This document shows, one piece after another, positions 46,591 through 56,251 of a stretch of DNA of 64,000 nt (position 1 is its first letter; every line of letters begins with the position of its first letter). Below the pieces are notes generated by a model that was not told the DNA's origin, searched no databases, and saw only the letters and a program-made list of their open reading frames with translations. Location: contig NZ_JANUXV010000006.1 in NCBI RefSeq assembly GCF_024814355.1, positions 1 to 64,000 of the forward strand, written 5' to 3'. The translations under genes and the position numbers were made by a program. Origin of the DNA: Gleimia sp. 6138-11-ORH1 (lineage in GTDB: Bacteria > Actinomycetota > Actinomycetes > Actinomycetales > Actinomycetaceae).

Positions 46591-47130
46591 TTATTCAGTG
46601 AAGTTAAATAGCGCCAACGACTGGTACACCCCATCGGGACTAACCTTATCCAGACGGAACCCCGCACAAATCCAATCAGCGTAAAAATTCTTACCCAACT
46701 CTTCCGCCCTATCCATCAGTTCCTCAGAAACCCCATGCACTAAAGTAACGTGCGGGTGGTATGCGAACCGGCGGGCCTGATCGGTGATCCCCGCGCGAAT
46801 ACGCGCTTCCAAATCGGTAAGTTGCCCAGCGCCCTCGGAAATATTAAAGAAAACTACCGGAGAAACCGGGCGGAACGAACCCGTCCCCCGCAGGGAAATC
46901 TTGAATGGGGAAGTGCGTTGCGCAACCGTCTGCAAATGTTCAAACAGGCGCTCGCGGTCAGCCTTACGCACCGCAGTGGGAGGTAGGAGAGTAATATGCG
47001 CGGGCGTGTTGATCCCGTGATCATCGCCCAGGTGTACGCGCGCTTCAGTTAGCAGGCTCATCCACGGTTCTGGAACCGCGATAACCACTCCAATTAACTC
47101 TTCATCGGCAGCACAAGCAGGTACATACAC
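46591..47130 (-). CDS. 2H phosphoesterase (2'-5' RNA ligase-like)
   Basis: 179 residues if begun at the GTG at 47130. Two HxT motifs, HITLLPP and HVTLVHG, about 95 residues apart, define the 2H phosphoesterase fold shared by 2'-5' RNA ligases and cyclic phosphodiesterases. The real substrate is unknown. GGGAGG (complement of 47142-47147) stands 11 bp before this GTG; an earlier in-frame GTG (47142) or TTG (47160) cannot be excluded. It is 88 bp after (upstream of) the YihY gene start and transcribed the same way. Confidence 0.8.
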   Translation of the reverse strand: MYVPACAADEELIGVVIAVPEPWMSLLTEARVHLGDDHGINTPAHITLLPPTAVRKADRERLFEHLQTVAQRTSPFKISLRGTGSFRPVSPVVFFNISEGAGQLTDLEARIRAGITDQARRFAYHPHVTLVHGVSEELMDRAEELGKNFYADWICAGFRLDKVSPDGVYQSLALFNFTE

Positions 47131-47240
47131 TGTGGAACTCACCTCCCAACGGCGCTCCAAAAGGCTCCTCCCGCCACATTAAAAAGCGGGCGCACAGAAA
47201 AATCTTGACCCTCTTTATTGTTCACACGTTCAGATAGAAA

Positions 47241-47280
47241 GGCAAACTAACCCTTGTTAGCTGACAAATTTGCCTACAAT
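47241..47280 (+). promoter_or_regulatory. Nested inverted repeat and -10 upstream of galT
   Basis: CTAAC (47247-47251) and GTTAG (47256-47260) flank CCTT and are enclosed by GGCAAA (47241) and TTTGCC (47269-47274). TTGTTA (47254) with TACAAT (47275-47280) is a possible promoter, though its spacer is only 15 bp. This could be an operator for galactose control; unproven. Confidence 0.3.
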
Positions 47281-47358
47281 GTCAAGCAGAGTTTTCTACA
47301 CTAGAAGTAAACCTAAGAAACTATCAGTAAAGCTAGGCAAATACAGAAAGGGAATAAA

Positions 47359-48537
47359 ATGTCGGTGCGCAAAACCGCCATTAAACTAGCAGACGGACGT
47401 GATCTCTTCTATTTTGACGACACTGAAGAATACGTAACCGGACAGAAAACTCGTCGCACAGACGATCCTCGTCCACTGGGAGACCGCTTTGCCCCCGTCG
47501 AAGTGGACGGTGAACTTAAACCAGTCACCGCCCCCACCATGCGCCGCGACCCACTCACCGGAGAGTGGATTCCCATGGCAACTCACCGCATGAATCGCAC
47601 TTTCTTACCCCCGGCAGACGCCAATCCCTTCGCCCCCGCCCGCCCAGGAGCCGCTTTCTCAGACGGAGAAATCCCAGACACGGACTATGACGTAGTAGTT
47701 TTTGAAAACCGTTTCCCCTCCCTCATGACCGTTCCCGGACAAACAGATGAAGTCACCTACCTGGACGGGCTACCCCTCTATGAAACCCGCCCCGCCGCGG
47801 GACGCTGCGAAGTAATTTGCTTTGGACCAAAATTGGAAGAAAACCTGGTGGACATGGGGCACAAGCGGATGCGCACCGTGATTGAAGCCTGGGCAGACCG
47901 CACCTACGAATTAGAACAACTTCCCGGCATCAAACAGGTATATTGTTTTGAAAACCACGGGAAAGAAATTGGCGTCACCCTCCATCACCCGCACGGGCAG
48001 ATCTACGCCTACCCATATGTCACGCCCCGCACCCAAATGATGCTCACCCAAGCCACCCCCTATCGTGCCGAAACGGGCCGGAACTTGGTAAAAGACGTGT
48101 TGGAAGCTGAACTGGCTTCAGGCAGGCGCATTATTGACGAAACTGAACACTGGGTTCTGTTTGTACCCGGAGCAGCAAAATGGCCAGTCCAAATGCAACT
48201 AATGCCGAAACGGGACGTGGGGGCACTCTACGAATTAACCCCGGCTGAACGCGACGATTTAGCTGGCATTTACCTAAAAATGCTGGCTGCCGGCGATAAG
48301 TTCTTCGTCGAAGCAGACGGAAAGAATATCCCCCTTCCCTATATTTCCGGTTGGCACCAAGCTCCGGTAGGGGAGCACCGCGCTGACTTGCGACTACACT
48401 TGGACTTCTTCTCCATCTTGCGTTCCCCCGGCAAACTAAAGTATCTGGCCGGGTCAGAATCAGGTATGGCAGCTTGGATTTCAGACACCACCCCGGAAAA
48501 GATCGCCGACCGGCTTCGCGAAGTTTACGGAAAGTAA
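47359..48537 (+). CDS. galT: Galactose-1-phosphate uridylyltransferase
   Basis: 392 residues. It exchanges uridylyl between UDP-glucose and galactose-1-phosphate in the Leloir pathway. The N-terminal DDPRPLGDRF... MRRDPLTGEWIPMATHRMNRTF and FENRFPSLM are family blocks, and HHPHGQIYAYPY (about residue 207-218) contains the active-site HPH with the uridylylated His. LPYISGWHQAP follows. AAAGGGAATAAA precedes the ATG. galK starts 4 bp after its stop, and the pair forms an operon; galE is not in the window. Confidence 0.96.
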   Translation: MSVRKTAIKLADGRDLFYFDDTEEYVTGQKTRRTDDPRPLGDRFAPVEVDGELKPVTAPTMRRDPLTGEWIPMATHRMNRTFLPPADANPFAPARPGAAFSDGEIPDTDYDVVVFENRFPSLMTVPGQTDEVTYLDGLPLYETRPAAGRCEVICFGPKLEENLVDMGHKRMRTVIEAWADRTYELEQLPGIKQVYCFENHGKEIGVTLHHPHGQIYAYPYVTPRTQMMLTQATPYRAETGRNLVKDVLEAELASGRRIIDETEHWVLFVPGAAKWPVQMQLMPKRDVGALYELTPAERDDLAGIYLKMLAAGDKFFVEADGKNIPLPYISGWHQAPVGEHRADLRLHLDFFSILRSPGKLKYLAGSESGMAAWISDTTPEKIADRLREVYGK

Positions 48538-48541
48538 AATC

Positions 48542-49765
48542 ATGGTTACACTCAAGCAAGCTTTTTCTCTTACCGAGGGCGCTACCCAGGTAACCACCCT
48601 ATTTACCGAAACTTTTGGATACGCTCCCACCGCAGTACATTCAGCGCCGGGACGAGTAAACGTAATCGGGGAACACACCGACTATAACGGCGGGTACGCT
48701 CTGCCGATGGCACTGCCGCACCGCACCTATGTGGCGGTTGCGCCCCGCACCGATAGGTTAGTGCGCCTAATTTCTGCACAGGAATCCGGAGTTCGGGAAG
48801 TTTCCTTAGACCAGGTAGATACTTTTGATTCAGCAAATCCGGTGTCCGGCTGGCCCGCCTACGTAGTGGGGGTTGCCTGGGCGTTAGAACAAGCTGGCTA
48901 CGGCCCCTATATGGGATTGGATATTGCGGTTGATTCCTGCGTTCCTTTCGGAGCGGGGCTTTCTTCTTCCGCCGCTTTAGAATGTGCGGTAGCTGCCGCG
49001 TGGGATACGCTTCAAGGTGGCGCACTTTTAGCTACCGACAGTGGGCGCGCCGTTTTAGTAAATGCTTGCGTGCAGGCAGAAAACCAGATTGCGGGAGCCC
49101 CCACCGGCGGAATGGATCAGGCAGCGTCTTTACGCTGTCAAGCAGGGCACGTTATCTTCTTAGATTGCCGTGACCAGACCGTACAGCACCTACCTTTTGA
49201 TTTAAATTCTGCTGATTTAGAACTGCTGGTGGTAGATACTCGCGCTCCGCACGCCCTGGTAGACGGACAGTACGCGGCCCGCCGGCAAGCCTGTGAAACG
49301 GCAGCTTCAATCCTGGGCGTAGCGCTACTGGTCGAGTTACCGGCGGGCAGCTACCACGAATTACCCGCCTGGCAGCAGCTTTCTGCGGTGCAGCAAGCCC
49401 GGGTTCGACATGTGGTAACTGAAATCGCGCGGACGAAAGAGTTCGCTTCCTTACTTACCGAGGGCGCACAGACAGGTAATTTTGATTGGGAACGGCTGGG
49501 TGCTTTAATGAATGCTTCCCATGAGTCCTTGCGCGTGGACTATGAGGTAACTTGCCCAGAGTTAGATACGATGGTGGAGGCCGCTCGCGGAGCCGGTGCT
49601 TTAGGGGCGCGGATGACCGGCGGCGGATTCGGTGGTTCGGCAATTGCCTTGGTGCATACTAAGGATGTTCCGGCGGTGACGCAGGCAGTAACTGAAGCGT
49701 TTGCGCAGGCAGGTTTTAATGAGCCACACTTCCTGCGGGCGTTTCCAGCTGAGGCAGCTTTTTAA
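48542..49765 (+). CDS. galK: Galactokinase
   Basis: 407 residues. ATP-dependent phosphorylation of galactose, first step of the Leloir pathway. The GHMP-kinase blocks are present: SAPGRVNVIGEHTDYNGGYALPMALP (about 36-60, galactose binding), VPFGAGLSSSAALECA (ATP loop, about 137-152), APTGGMDQAAS and TGGGFGGSAIALV near the C-terminus. The start ATG is four bases after the galT stop. Confidence 0.96.
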   Translation: MVTLKQAFSLTEGATQVTTLFTETFGYAPTAVHSAPGRVNVIGEHTDYNGGYALPMALPHRTYVAVAPRTDRLVRLISAQESGVREVSLDQVDTFDSANPVSGWPAYVVGVAWALEQAGYGPYMGLDIAVDSCVPFGAGLSSSAALECAVAAAWDTLQGGALLATDSGRAVLVNACVQAENQIAGAPTGGMDQAASLRCQAGHVIFLDCRDQTVQHLPFDLNSADLELLVVDTRAPHALVDGQYAARRQACETAASILGVALLVELPAGSYHELPAWQQLSAVQQARVRHVVTEIARTKEFASLLTEGAQTGNFDWERLGALMNASHESLRVDYEVTCPELDTMVEAARGAGALGARMTGGGFGGSAIALVHTKDVPAVTQAVTEAFAQAGFNEPHFLRAFPAEAAF

Positions 49766-49829
49766 TTAACTGACCTCATTTTCAGTGTAGCCACTTTGCT
49801 ATCCTTGAAAAGAACTAAAGGAGACTTTC

Positions 49830-50426
49830 ATGGATAACGCCACCTGGCTAATTGTGGGACTGGGAAATCCCGGTGCTAAATATGCGCGGAACCGCCATAA
49901 TGTTGGGCACATGGTAGTGCAAGCCGCCGCGTCCCAAGAAAAAGCAAGTTTCAGTAGGCATAAGGCTGGTGCTCAGGTGGCTACGGTGCGGCTGGGAATG
50001 CTCCCGGGAGGACGCCCCGGCCCGGCCGTACATTTAGCCTACCTGGACTCTTACATGAATGTTTCTGGGAAACCAGTTGCGGCGTTAATGAATTTTTATA
50101 AGATTGATCCCGCGCATCTGCTGGTAATCCACGACGAAATGGATATCGACGAGCATCTGCTACGCCTTAAACAAGGTGGTGGCGAGGGCGGACACAACGG
50201 TTTGAAATCAATTTCTCAAGCCCTGGGGACAAAAGACTATTGTCGGCTTCGTTTCGGTGTGGGGCGCCCTCCGGGGCGGATGGATCCCGCGGACTATGTC
50301 CTGTCTGATTTCCCCGCGAAAAGTAGAGTAGATTTAGAAATCACTATTAACGAAGCGGTAGAGGTAATCACCCAGATAGTTTCTAACGGTTTTGCTCAAG
50401 CCCAACAAGATTTGCATACTCGCTAG
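49830..50426 (+). CDS. pth: Peptidyl-tRNA hydrolase
   Basis: 198 residues. It frees tRNA from prematurely released peptidyl-tRNAs. LIVGLGNPGAKYARNRHNVGHMVV carries the catalytic His (about residue 22), and LDSYMNVSGKPVAALMNFYKI, VIHDEMDIDE and GGGEGGHNGLKSISQALGTKDYCRLRFGVGRP are typical. AAAGGAG precedes the ATG. It is followed after 43 bp by mfd, the usual actinobacterial pairing. Confidence 0.97.
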   Translation: MDNATWLIVGLGNPGAKYARNRHNVGHMVVQAAASQEKASFSRHKAGAQVATVRLGMLPGGRPGPAVHLAYLDSYMNVSGKPVAALMNFYKIDPAHLLVIHDEMDIDEHLLRLKQGGGEGGHNGLKSISQALGTKDYCRLRFGVGRPPGRMDPADYVLSDFPAKSRVDLEITINEAVEVITQIVSNGFAQAQQDLHTR

Positions 50427-50469
50427 AGCCCACTGACTGCCAAATTTTAAGAATATAAAGAGGAAACGC

Positions 50470-53400
50470 ATGAAACTTGAGGGTTTGTTAAGTGACTTGG
50501 CAGCGGAAACGGGGATTAGACATTGCGCTGATTTACTTAACGAAACTGGCCAATTTGACCAATCTGCTTCCCCGCGTGAAACTGACGCGGGGGCAACCAT
50601 TGTGGTTCCAGCCGGTTTGCAACCTCCGGTTTTAGCGCAGGCGCGTGCCAGCGGTGAACTAAAAACACTGCTGGTGGTTACTCCGACGGGCAGGCACGCT
50701 GAACAGTTAGTTAAGGCGCTGCGCTGTTACACGGGTGGGGTGGAGCTATTTCCTGCTTGGGAGACTTTACCGCATGAACGGCTTTCCCCGCAAAAAGACA
50801 CTATGGCACGGCGAGTTGCAGTGATGCGGCGGCTGAAACACGCCAGTGCAAAGCTCTCTGATAAAGATGGGGAGATTAGAATTCTGGTTGCCCCACTGCG
50901 TGCTTTCCTCCAACCAATTATTGGCGGATTAGCTGAGATTGAGCCGATTTCTTTGAAACTGGGTTCGGTGGTTGATCTGCCAACTTTAGCGGAAAAACTG
51001 GTTTCTTACGGGTATTCTCGGGTTGAGATGGTGACTCAGCGCGGTGAGCTTGCGGTGCGTGGCGGGTTGATTGATATTTTCCCTCCTACCGAAGCGCACC
51101 CACTGCGAGTTGAACTATTCGGTAATGAAGTTGATGATATCCGCTATTTTTCGGTGGCTGATCAGCGAACGATTGAAGTTGCCGAGGGCGGTTTATGGGC
51201 GCCTCCGGCAAGAGAACTGCTTTTGACAGAGGAAGTAAAAGCTAAGGCACGGGAACTAACTAATGTGTTACCGGGTGTGCGGGAGATGCTGGAGCTAATT
51301 TCTGCGGGAGTCACCGTTGAGGGAATGGAAATGCTCAGCCCTGCGCTGGTTGAAAAGATGGAGACTATTTTCGACTTGCTTCCTGCTGAAACTTCCGTGG
51401 TTTTGGTTGATCCTGAGCGGATTGAAGCCCGTGCAGAAGATTTAGTTGCCACCACGGAAGAGTTCATGGCGGCCGCTTGGGAAAGTGCCGCTGAGGGTGG
51501 GAAAATTCCTTTGGTAGCGCAAGAAGCTTCTTTTTCCACTTTAGATGAAATGCGTGAGTTGGCTACGCAAAAACGGTTGGCGTGGGTGCGGATGACGCAA
51601 ATGGCGCCCTCGGAAATTGCTGATGCCTTGGACAGTCAGCAGTTGGAGCAGCATGCCACGGTGATTGCTGCAGAGCATTTAATCCAAGTCGGAGGGCGCA
51701 ATGTAAAGCCCTATCGCGGTGATTTAACGCAGGCTATTAAGGATTTGCGGAAATTTGCGAAGCAGGACTGGCGCCTGGTTGTCACCACGAACGGGCCGGG
51801 GCCGGCTAAACGATTTAAGGAACTTTTCGCAGAAGCGGATTTGCCCGCCAGAATTGTGGGGAAACTGGCAGCTGATTTCCAGCGGGGTGTGGTGGATATT
51901 CTGCCGGCGGAAAGCGGCCCGGGGTTTGTGCAGCCGGAACTGAAAATTGCGGTGATTACCGAAACGGATTTAACGGGGCGCAGCGGGCCATCTACTGCTG
52001 AAATGCGGAAAGTTCCGGCTCGTTCTCGTAAACGCGCAATTGATCCGCTTTCTTTACGTCCCGGCGATTTTGTGGTTCACGAAACCCATGGGATTGGGAA
52101 GTTTAAGGAAATGGTGACCCGCACGATTGGGAGCGGGAAACAGGCAGTGACCCGAGATTATTTACTGGTTGAATACGCGTCTTCCCGTCGCGGACAGCCG
52201 GCTGATTTACTTTATGTGCCGATTGATTCTTTGGAACAAGTTTCGCGTTATAGTGGTTCAGATTCGCCTTCGCTTTCTAAAATTGGGGGCGCTGAATGGG
52301 CGAAAACTAAGGCAAATGCGCGTAAGGCAGTTAGAGAAATTGCGGGGGAACTGGTACGTCTTTATGCTGCTCGGCAGGCTGCTAAGGGATTTGCTTACAG
52401 TCCGGATACTCCTTGGCAAAGAGAGTTAGAGGAGGCTTTCCCATATGTAGAAACCCCTGATCAGCTGGTGACGATTGAGGAAGTTAAGGCGGATATGGAA
52501 AAGCCGACTCCGATGGATCGTTTACTGTGCGGCGACGTGGGGTATGGGAAAACTGAGATTGCGGTGCGTGCTGCGTTTAAAGCGATTCAAGATGGCAAGC
52601 AGGTTGCGGTGTTAGTGCCGACTACTTTATTAGTGCAGCAGCATTATGAGACTTTTACTTCTCGGTACACGGGGTTTCCGGTGGAAGTTGCTTCTTTAAG
52701 CCGTTTTTCCTCTAAGAAGGAAGCGGAAGAAGTGAAGGAAAAGCTCTTGAAAGGGAGTATTGACCTGGTGATTGGGACTCATTCTCTGGTTTCTGGCTCA
52801 GTGCGTTTTAAGAACTTGGGGCTGGTGATTATTGATGAGGAACAGCGTTTTGGGGTGGAGCATAAAGAGGCGTTAAAGCAGTTACGTAACGATGTGGATG
52901 TGCTTTCTATGTCGGCTACGCCGATTCCGCGTACTTTGGAAATGGCGGTTACGGGATTGCGGGAAATGTCAGTATTGCAAACTCCGCCGGAAGATCGTCA
53001 TCCGATTCTTACTTTTGTGGGAGCTTACACTGATCAGCAGGTAGTGGCTGCGGTTAAGCGGGAACTTTTACGCGATGGGCAGGTCTTTTACGTTCATAAT
53101 CGGGTTGAAGATATTGATAAGGTGGCGGCGCACATTGCCGAACTGGTGCCGGAAGCGCGGGTAAGAGTAGCGCATGGGAAGTTGTCTGAACACCAGTTGG
53201 AAAGAGTGATTGTTGATTTTTGGAACCAGGATTTTGACGTTTTAGTTTGTACTACGATTGTTGAGACTGGCCTGGATATTTCTAACGCGAATACGTTAAT
53301 TGTTGATCGGGCTGATGCGATGGGGTTGTCCCAGTTACACCAGTTACGTGGGCGCGTGGGGCGCGGTCGTGAAAGAGGTTATGCTTATTTCCTTTATCCG

Positions 53401-54105
53401 GCGAATAAGACGCTGACTGAGACGGCCTTGGAACGTTTGCGGACAATTGCGACTAATACGGATTTAGGCGCGGGAATTGCGGTGGCGCAAAAGGATTTGG
53501 AAATCCGCGGGGCAGGGAACCTGTTGGGCGGGGAGCAGTCTGGTCACATTGCGGGGGTTGGTTTTGACCTGTATATCCGCATGGTGGCTGACGCAGTGGC
53601 GGCTTTTAAGGGTGAGTATCGGGGGACTCGTGCGGATGTGCGGGTGGAGATTCCGGTCGATGGGCATATTCCGGTAAGTTACATTCGTGGGGAAGAACTG
53701 CGGTTGGAAACTTACGCGAAGATTGCGGCTTTGGAATCTTTCGAGGACGCTGCGGAAGTGCGCGCCGAATTAACTGACCGTTATGGGGCTATCCCTGAGA
53801 CGGTGCTTTTACTTTTTGCGATTGCTGGTTTGAAAGAGCACGCTAGGTCTTTAGGCGTACATGAGATTGTTACGCAGGGAAAATATTTGCGTTTAGGGCC
53901 GGTTGATTTAGGGGATGTGCAGGCAGCTAGACTGCTTCGCCTTTACCCGGGAAGTATTATGAAACCCGCAATTCGTAAGGTTTTAGTGCCTTTGCCAACT
54001 ACTTCGAAACTGGGAGGTGAGCCACTGGTCGATCAGGATCTGATTGATTGGGTAGATAACCTACTTAAGGTGGTGGTGGGCTACCGCCCAGGGGCTAAAG
54101 CATAG
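50470..54105 (+). CDS. mfd: Transcription-repair coupling factor
   Basis: 1211 residues. Mfd removes RNA polymerase stalled at lesions and recruits UvrA. The UvrB-like N-terminal module (VTPTGRHAEQLV..., FPAWETLPHE) is followed by the CarD-like RNA-polymerase-interaction domain (LRPGDFVVHETHGIGKF, about 528-545), helicase motor with Walker A GDVGYGKTE (about 690), DEEQ (about 789), SATPIPRTLEMA and TRG region, and the C-terminal UvrA-masking domain. Full length for the family. AGAGGAAACGC precedes the ATG. Confidence 0.97.
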   Translation: MKLEGLLSDLAAETGIRHCADLLNETGQFDQSASPRETDAGATIVVPAGLQPPVLAQARASGELKTLLVVTPTGRHAEQLVKALRCYTGGVELFPAWETLPHERLSPQKDTMARRVAVMRRLKHASAKLSDKDGEIRILVAPLRAFLQPIIGGLAEIEPISLKLGSVVDLPTLAEKLVSYGYSRVEMVTQRGELAVRGGLIDIFPPTEAHPLRVELFGNEVDDIRYFSVADQRTIEVAEGGLWAPPARELLLTEEVKAKARELTNVLPGVREMLELISAGVTVEGMEMLSPALVEKMETIFDLLPAETSVVLVDPERIEARAEDLVATTEEFMAAAWESAAEGGKIPLVAQEASFSTLDEMRELATQKRLAWVRMTQMAPSEIADALDSQQLEQHATVIAAEHLIQVGGRNVKPYRGDLTQAIKDLRKFAKQDWRLVVTTNGPGPAKRFKELFAEADLPARIVGKLAADFQRGVVDILPAESGPGFVQPELKIAVITETDLTGRSGPSTAEMRKVPARSRKRAIDPLSLRPGDFVVHETHGIGKFKEMVTRTIGSGKQAVTRDYLLVEYASSRRGQPADLLYVPIDSLEQVSRYSGSDSPSLSKIGGAEWAKTKANARKAVREIAGELVRLYAARQAAKGFAYSPDTPWQRELEEAFPYVETPDQLVTIEEVKADMEKPTPMDRLLCGDVGYGKTEIAVRAAFKAIQDGKQVAVLVPTTLLVQQHYETFTSRYTGFPVEVASLSRFSSKKEAEEVKEKLLKGSIDLVIGTHSLVSGSVRFKNLGLVIIDEEQRFGVEHKEALKQLRNDVDVLSMSATPIPRTLEMAVTGLREMSVLQTPPEDRHPILTFVGAYTDQQVVAAVKRELLRDGQVFYVHNRVEDIDKVAAHIAELVPEARVRVAHGKLSEHQLERVIVDFWNQDFDVLVCTTIVETGLDISNANTLIVDRADAMGLSQLHQLRGRVGRGRERGYAYFLYPANKTLTETALERLRTIATNTDLGAGIAVAQKDLEIRGAGNLLGGEQSGHIAGVGFDLYIRMVADAVAAFKGEYRGTRADVRVEIPVDGHIPVSYIRGEELRLETYAKIAALESFEDAAEVRAELTDRYGAIPETVLLLFAIAGLKEHARSLGVHEIVTQGKYLRLGPVDLGDVQAARLLRLYPGSIMKPAIRKVLVPLPTTSKLGGEPLVDQDLIDWVDNLLKVVVGYRPGAKA

Positions 54106-54152
54106 TAAAATGTATCTTGTTGCTGCATGAAAGGATGCCGATAGGCAAGTTT

Positions 54153-54686
54153 ATGAATGTAAAACGTTTGATTACCACAGTGGCTGCGGGAGCTTTAGCC
54201 TTAGGTTTGGGTGCTTGTAGTGCTCACCCGGGTGTAGCGCTGATTGTGGACGGTAAAGAGTATCGTACTGTTGAGGTTACGCAAGCAGCTCAGGAAGCTT
54301 CTTTAGTGGCTGGTAATCCCGTGCAGGCTAATACGATTATTGATTTTCTGTCTCGGTTAGAAACTGCAAAAGAATTGGCAGAACTCAATGGTGTGGACAT
54401 TTCTATGGAGCAAGTCCGAGCAGAGTTGGAAAAAGGACTCCCTGAGGGGACTGGGCCACTTTCAGATATTACGGTGGAAACATTCTACGTTAATTCAGTT
54501 CTGCAAAATCTTAATCAGAAGCTTGGGCAACAAGCCTATTCGCAGTTATTTTTAGAAACTCAAGCGGAACGTAAGGTTGAAATTAATCCGCGTTTCGGCT
54601 CAGTTTCAGAAGCAGGGACTATGCTTCCTCCTAGTTTCCCCGGTGTTTTAGATATTCAGTCTAAGCAGGGGCAAACTAAACCATAG
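54153..54686 (+). CDS. Lipoprotein with SurA_N-type domain
   Basis: 177 residues from the ATG at 54153. The signal MNVKRLITTVAAGALALGLGAC gives an acylated Cys at 22, followed by a SurA_N-like helical region without a PPIase domain, as in actinobacterial lipoproteins found between mfd and eno. No function is established; a chaperone role outside the membrane is inferred from the SurA_N resemblance. Earlier in-frame start codons (54117, 54135) would hide the signal peptide and I reject them. The ribosome site is weak. Confidence 0.75.
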   Translation: MNVKRLITTVAAGALALGLGACSAHPGVALIVDGKEYRTVEVTQAAQEASLVAGNPVQANTIIDFLSRLETAKELAELNGVDISMEQVRAELEKGLPEGTGPLSDITVETFYVNSVLQNLNQKLGQQAYSQLFLETQAERKVEINPRFGSVSEAGTMLPPSFPGVLDIQSKQGQTKP

Positions 54687-54714
54687 AACTTTTGACGATA
54701 AGTCAAGAAAGATT

Positions 54715-54731
54715 GGGCCAGCTGGCCTTTT
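54715..54731 (+). terminator. Short palindromic hairpin with T-run after the SurA_N gene
   Basis: GGCCAGCTGGCC (54716-54727) followed by TTTT (54728-54731). The stem is only four G-C pairs with an AGCT loop, so its strength is uncertain. Confidence 0.4.
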
Positions 54732-54763
54732 CATAAAACGTGGTCATTTGGCCGCAAAACTAA

Positions 54764-56059
<1,296 letters not shown>

Positions 56060-56083
56060 GCTATAACTTAACTACTTAAACGT

Positions 56084-56120
56084 AAGTGGACACCACCTTT
56101 TGGTGGTGTCCACTTTTGTT
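56084..56120 (+). terminator. Rho-independent terminator of eno
   Basis: AAGTGGACACCACC (56084-56097) pairs perfectly with GGTGGTGTCCACTT (56102-56115) round TTTT, then TT GTT follows. Confidence 0.95.
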
Positions 56121-56251
56121 AGGGCTGAAGTTTTCAAGGTGACTGGCTTAACCGTCCCGATCGGTAAAATAGCGGGTGTAGCGTTTTCCAAACCTAACCT
56201 ACTAAAGTAAACTCAAAATAGCAGAATTTTTGTAGGAAAAGAGGATAACTC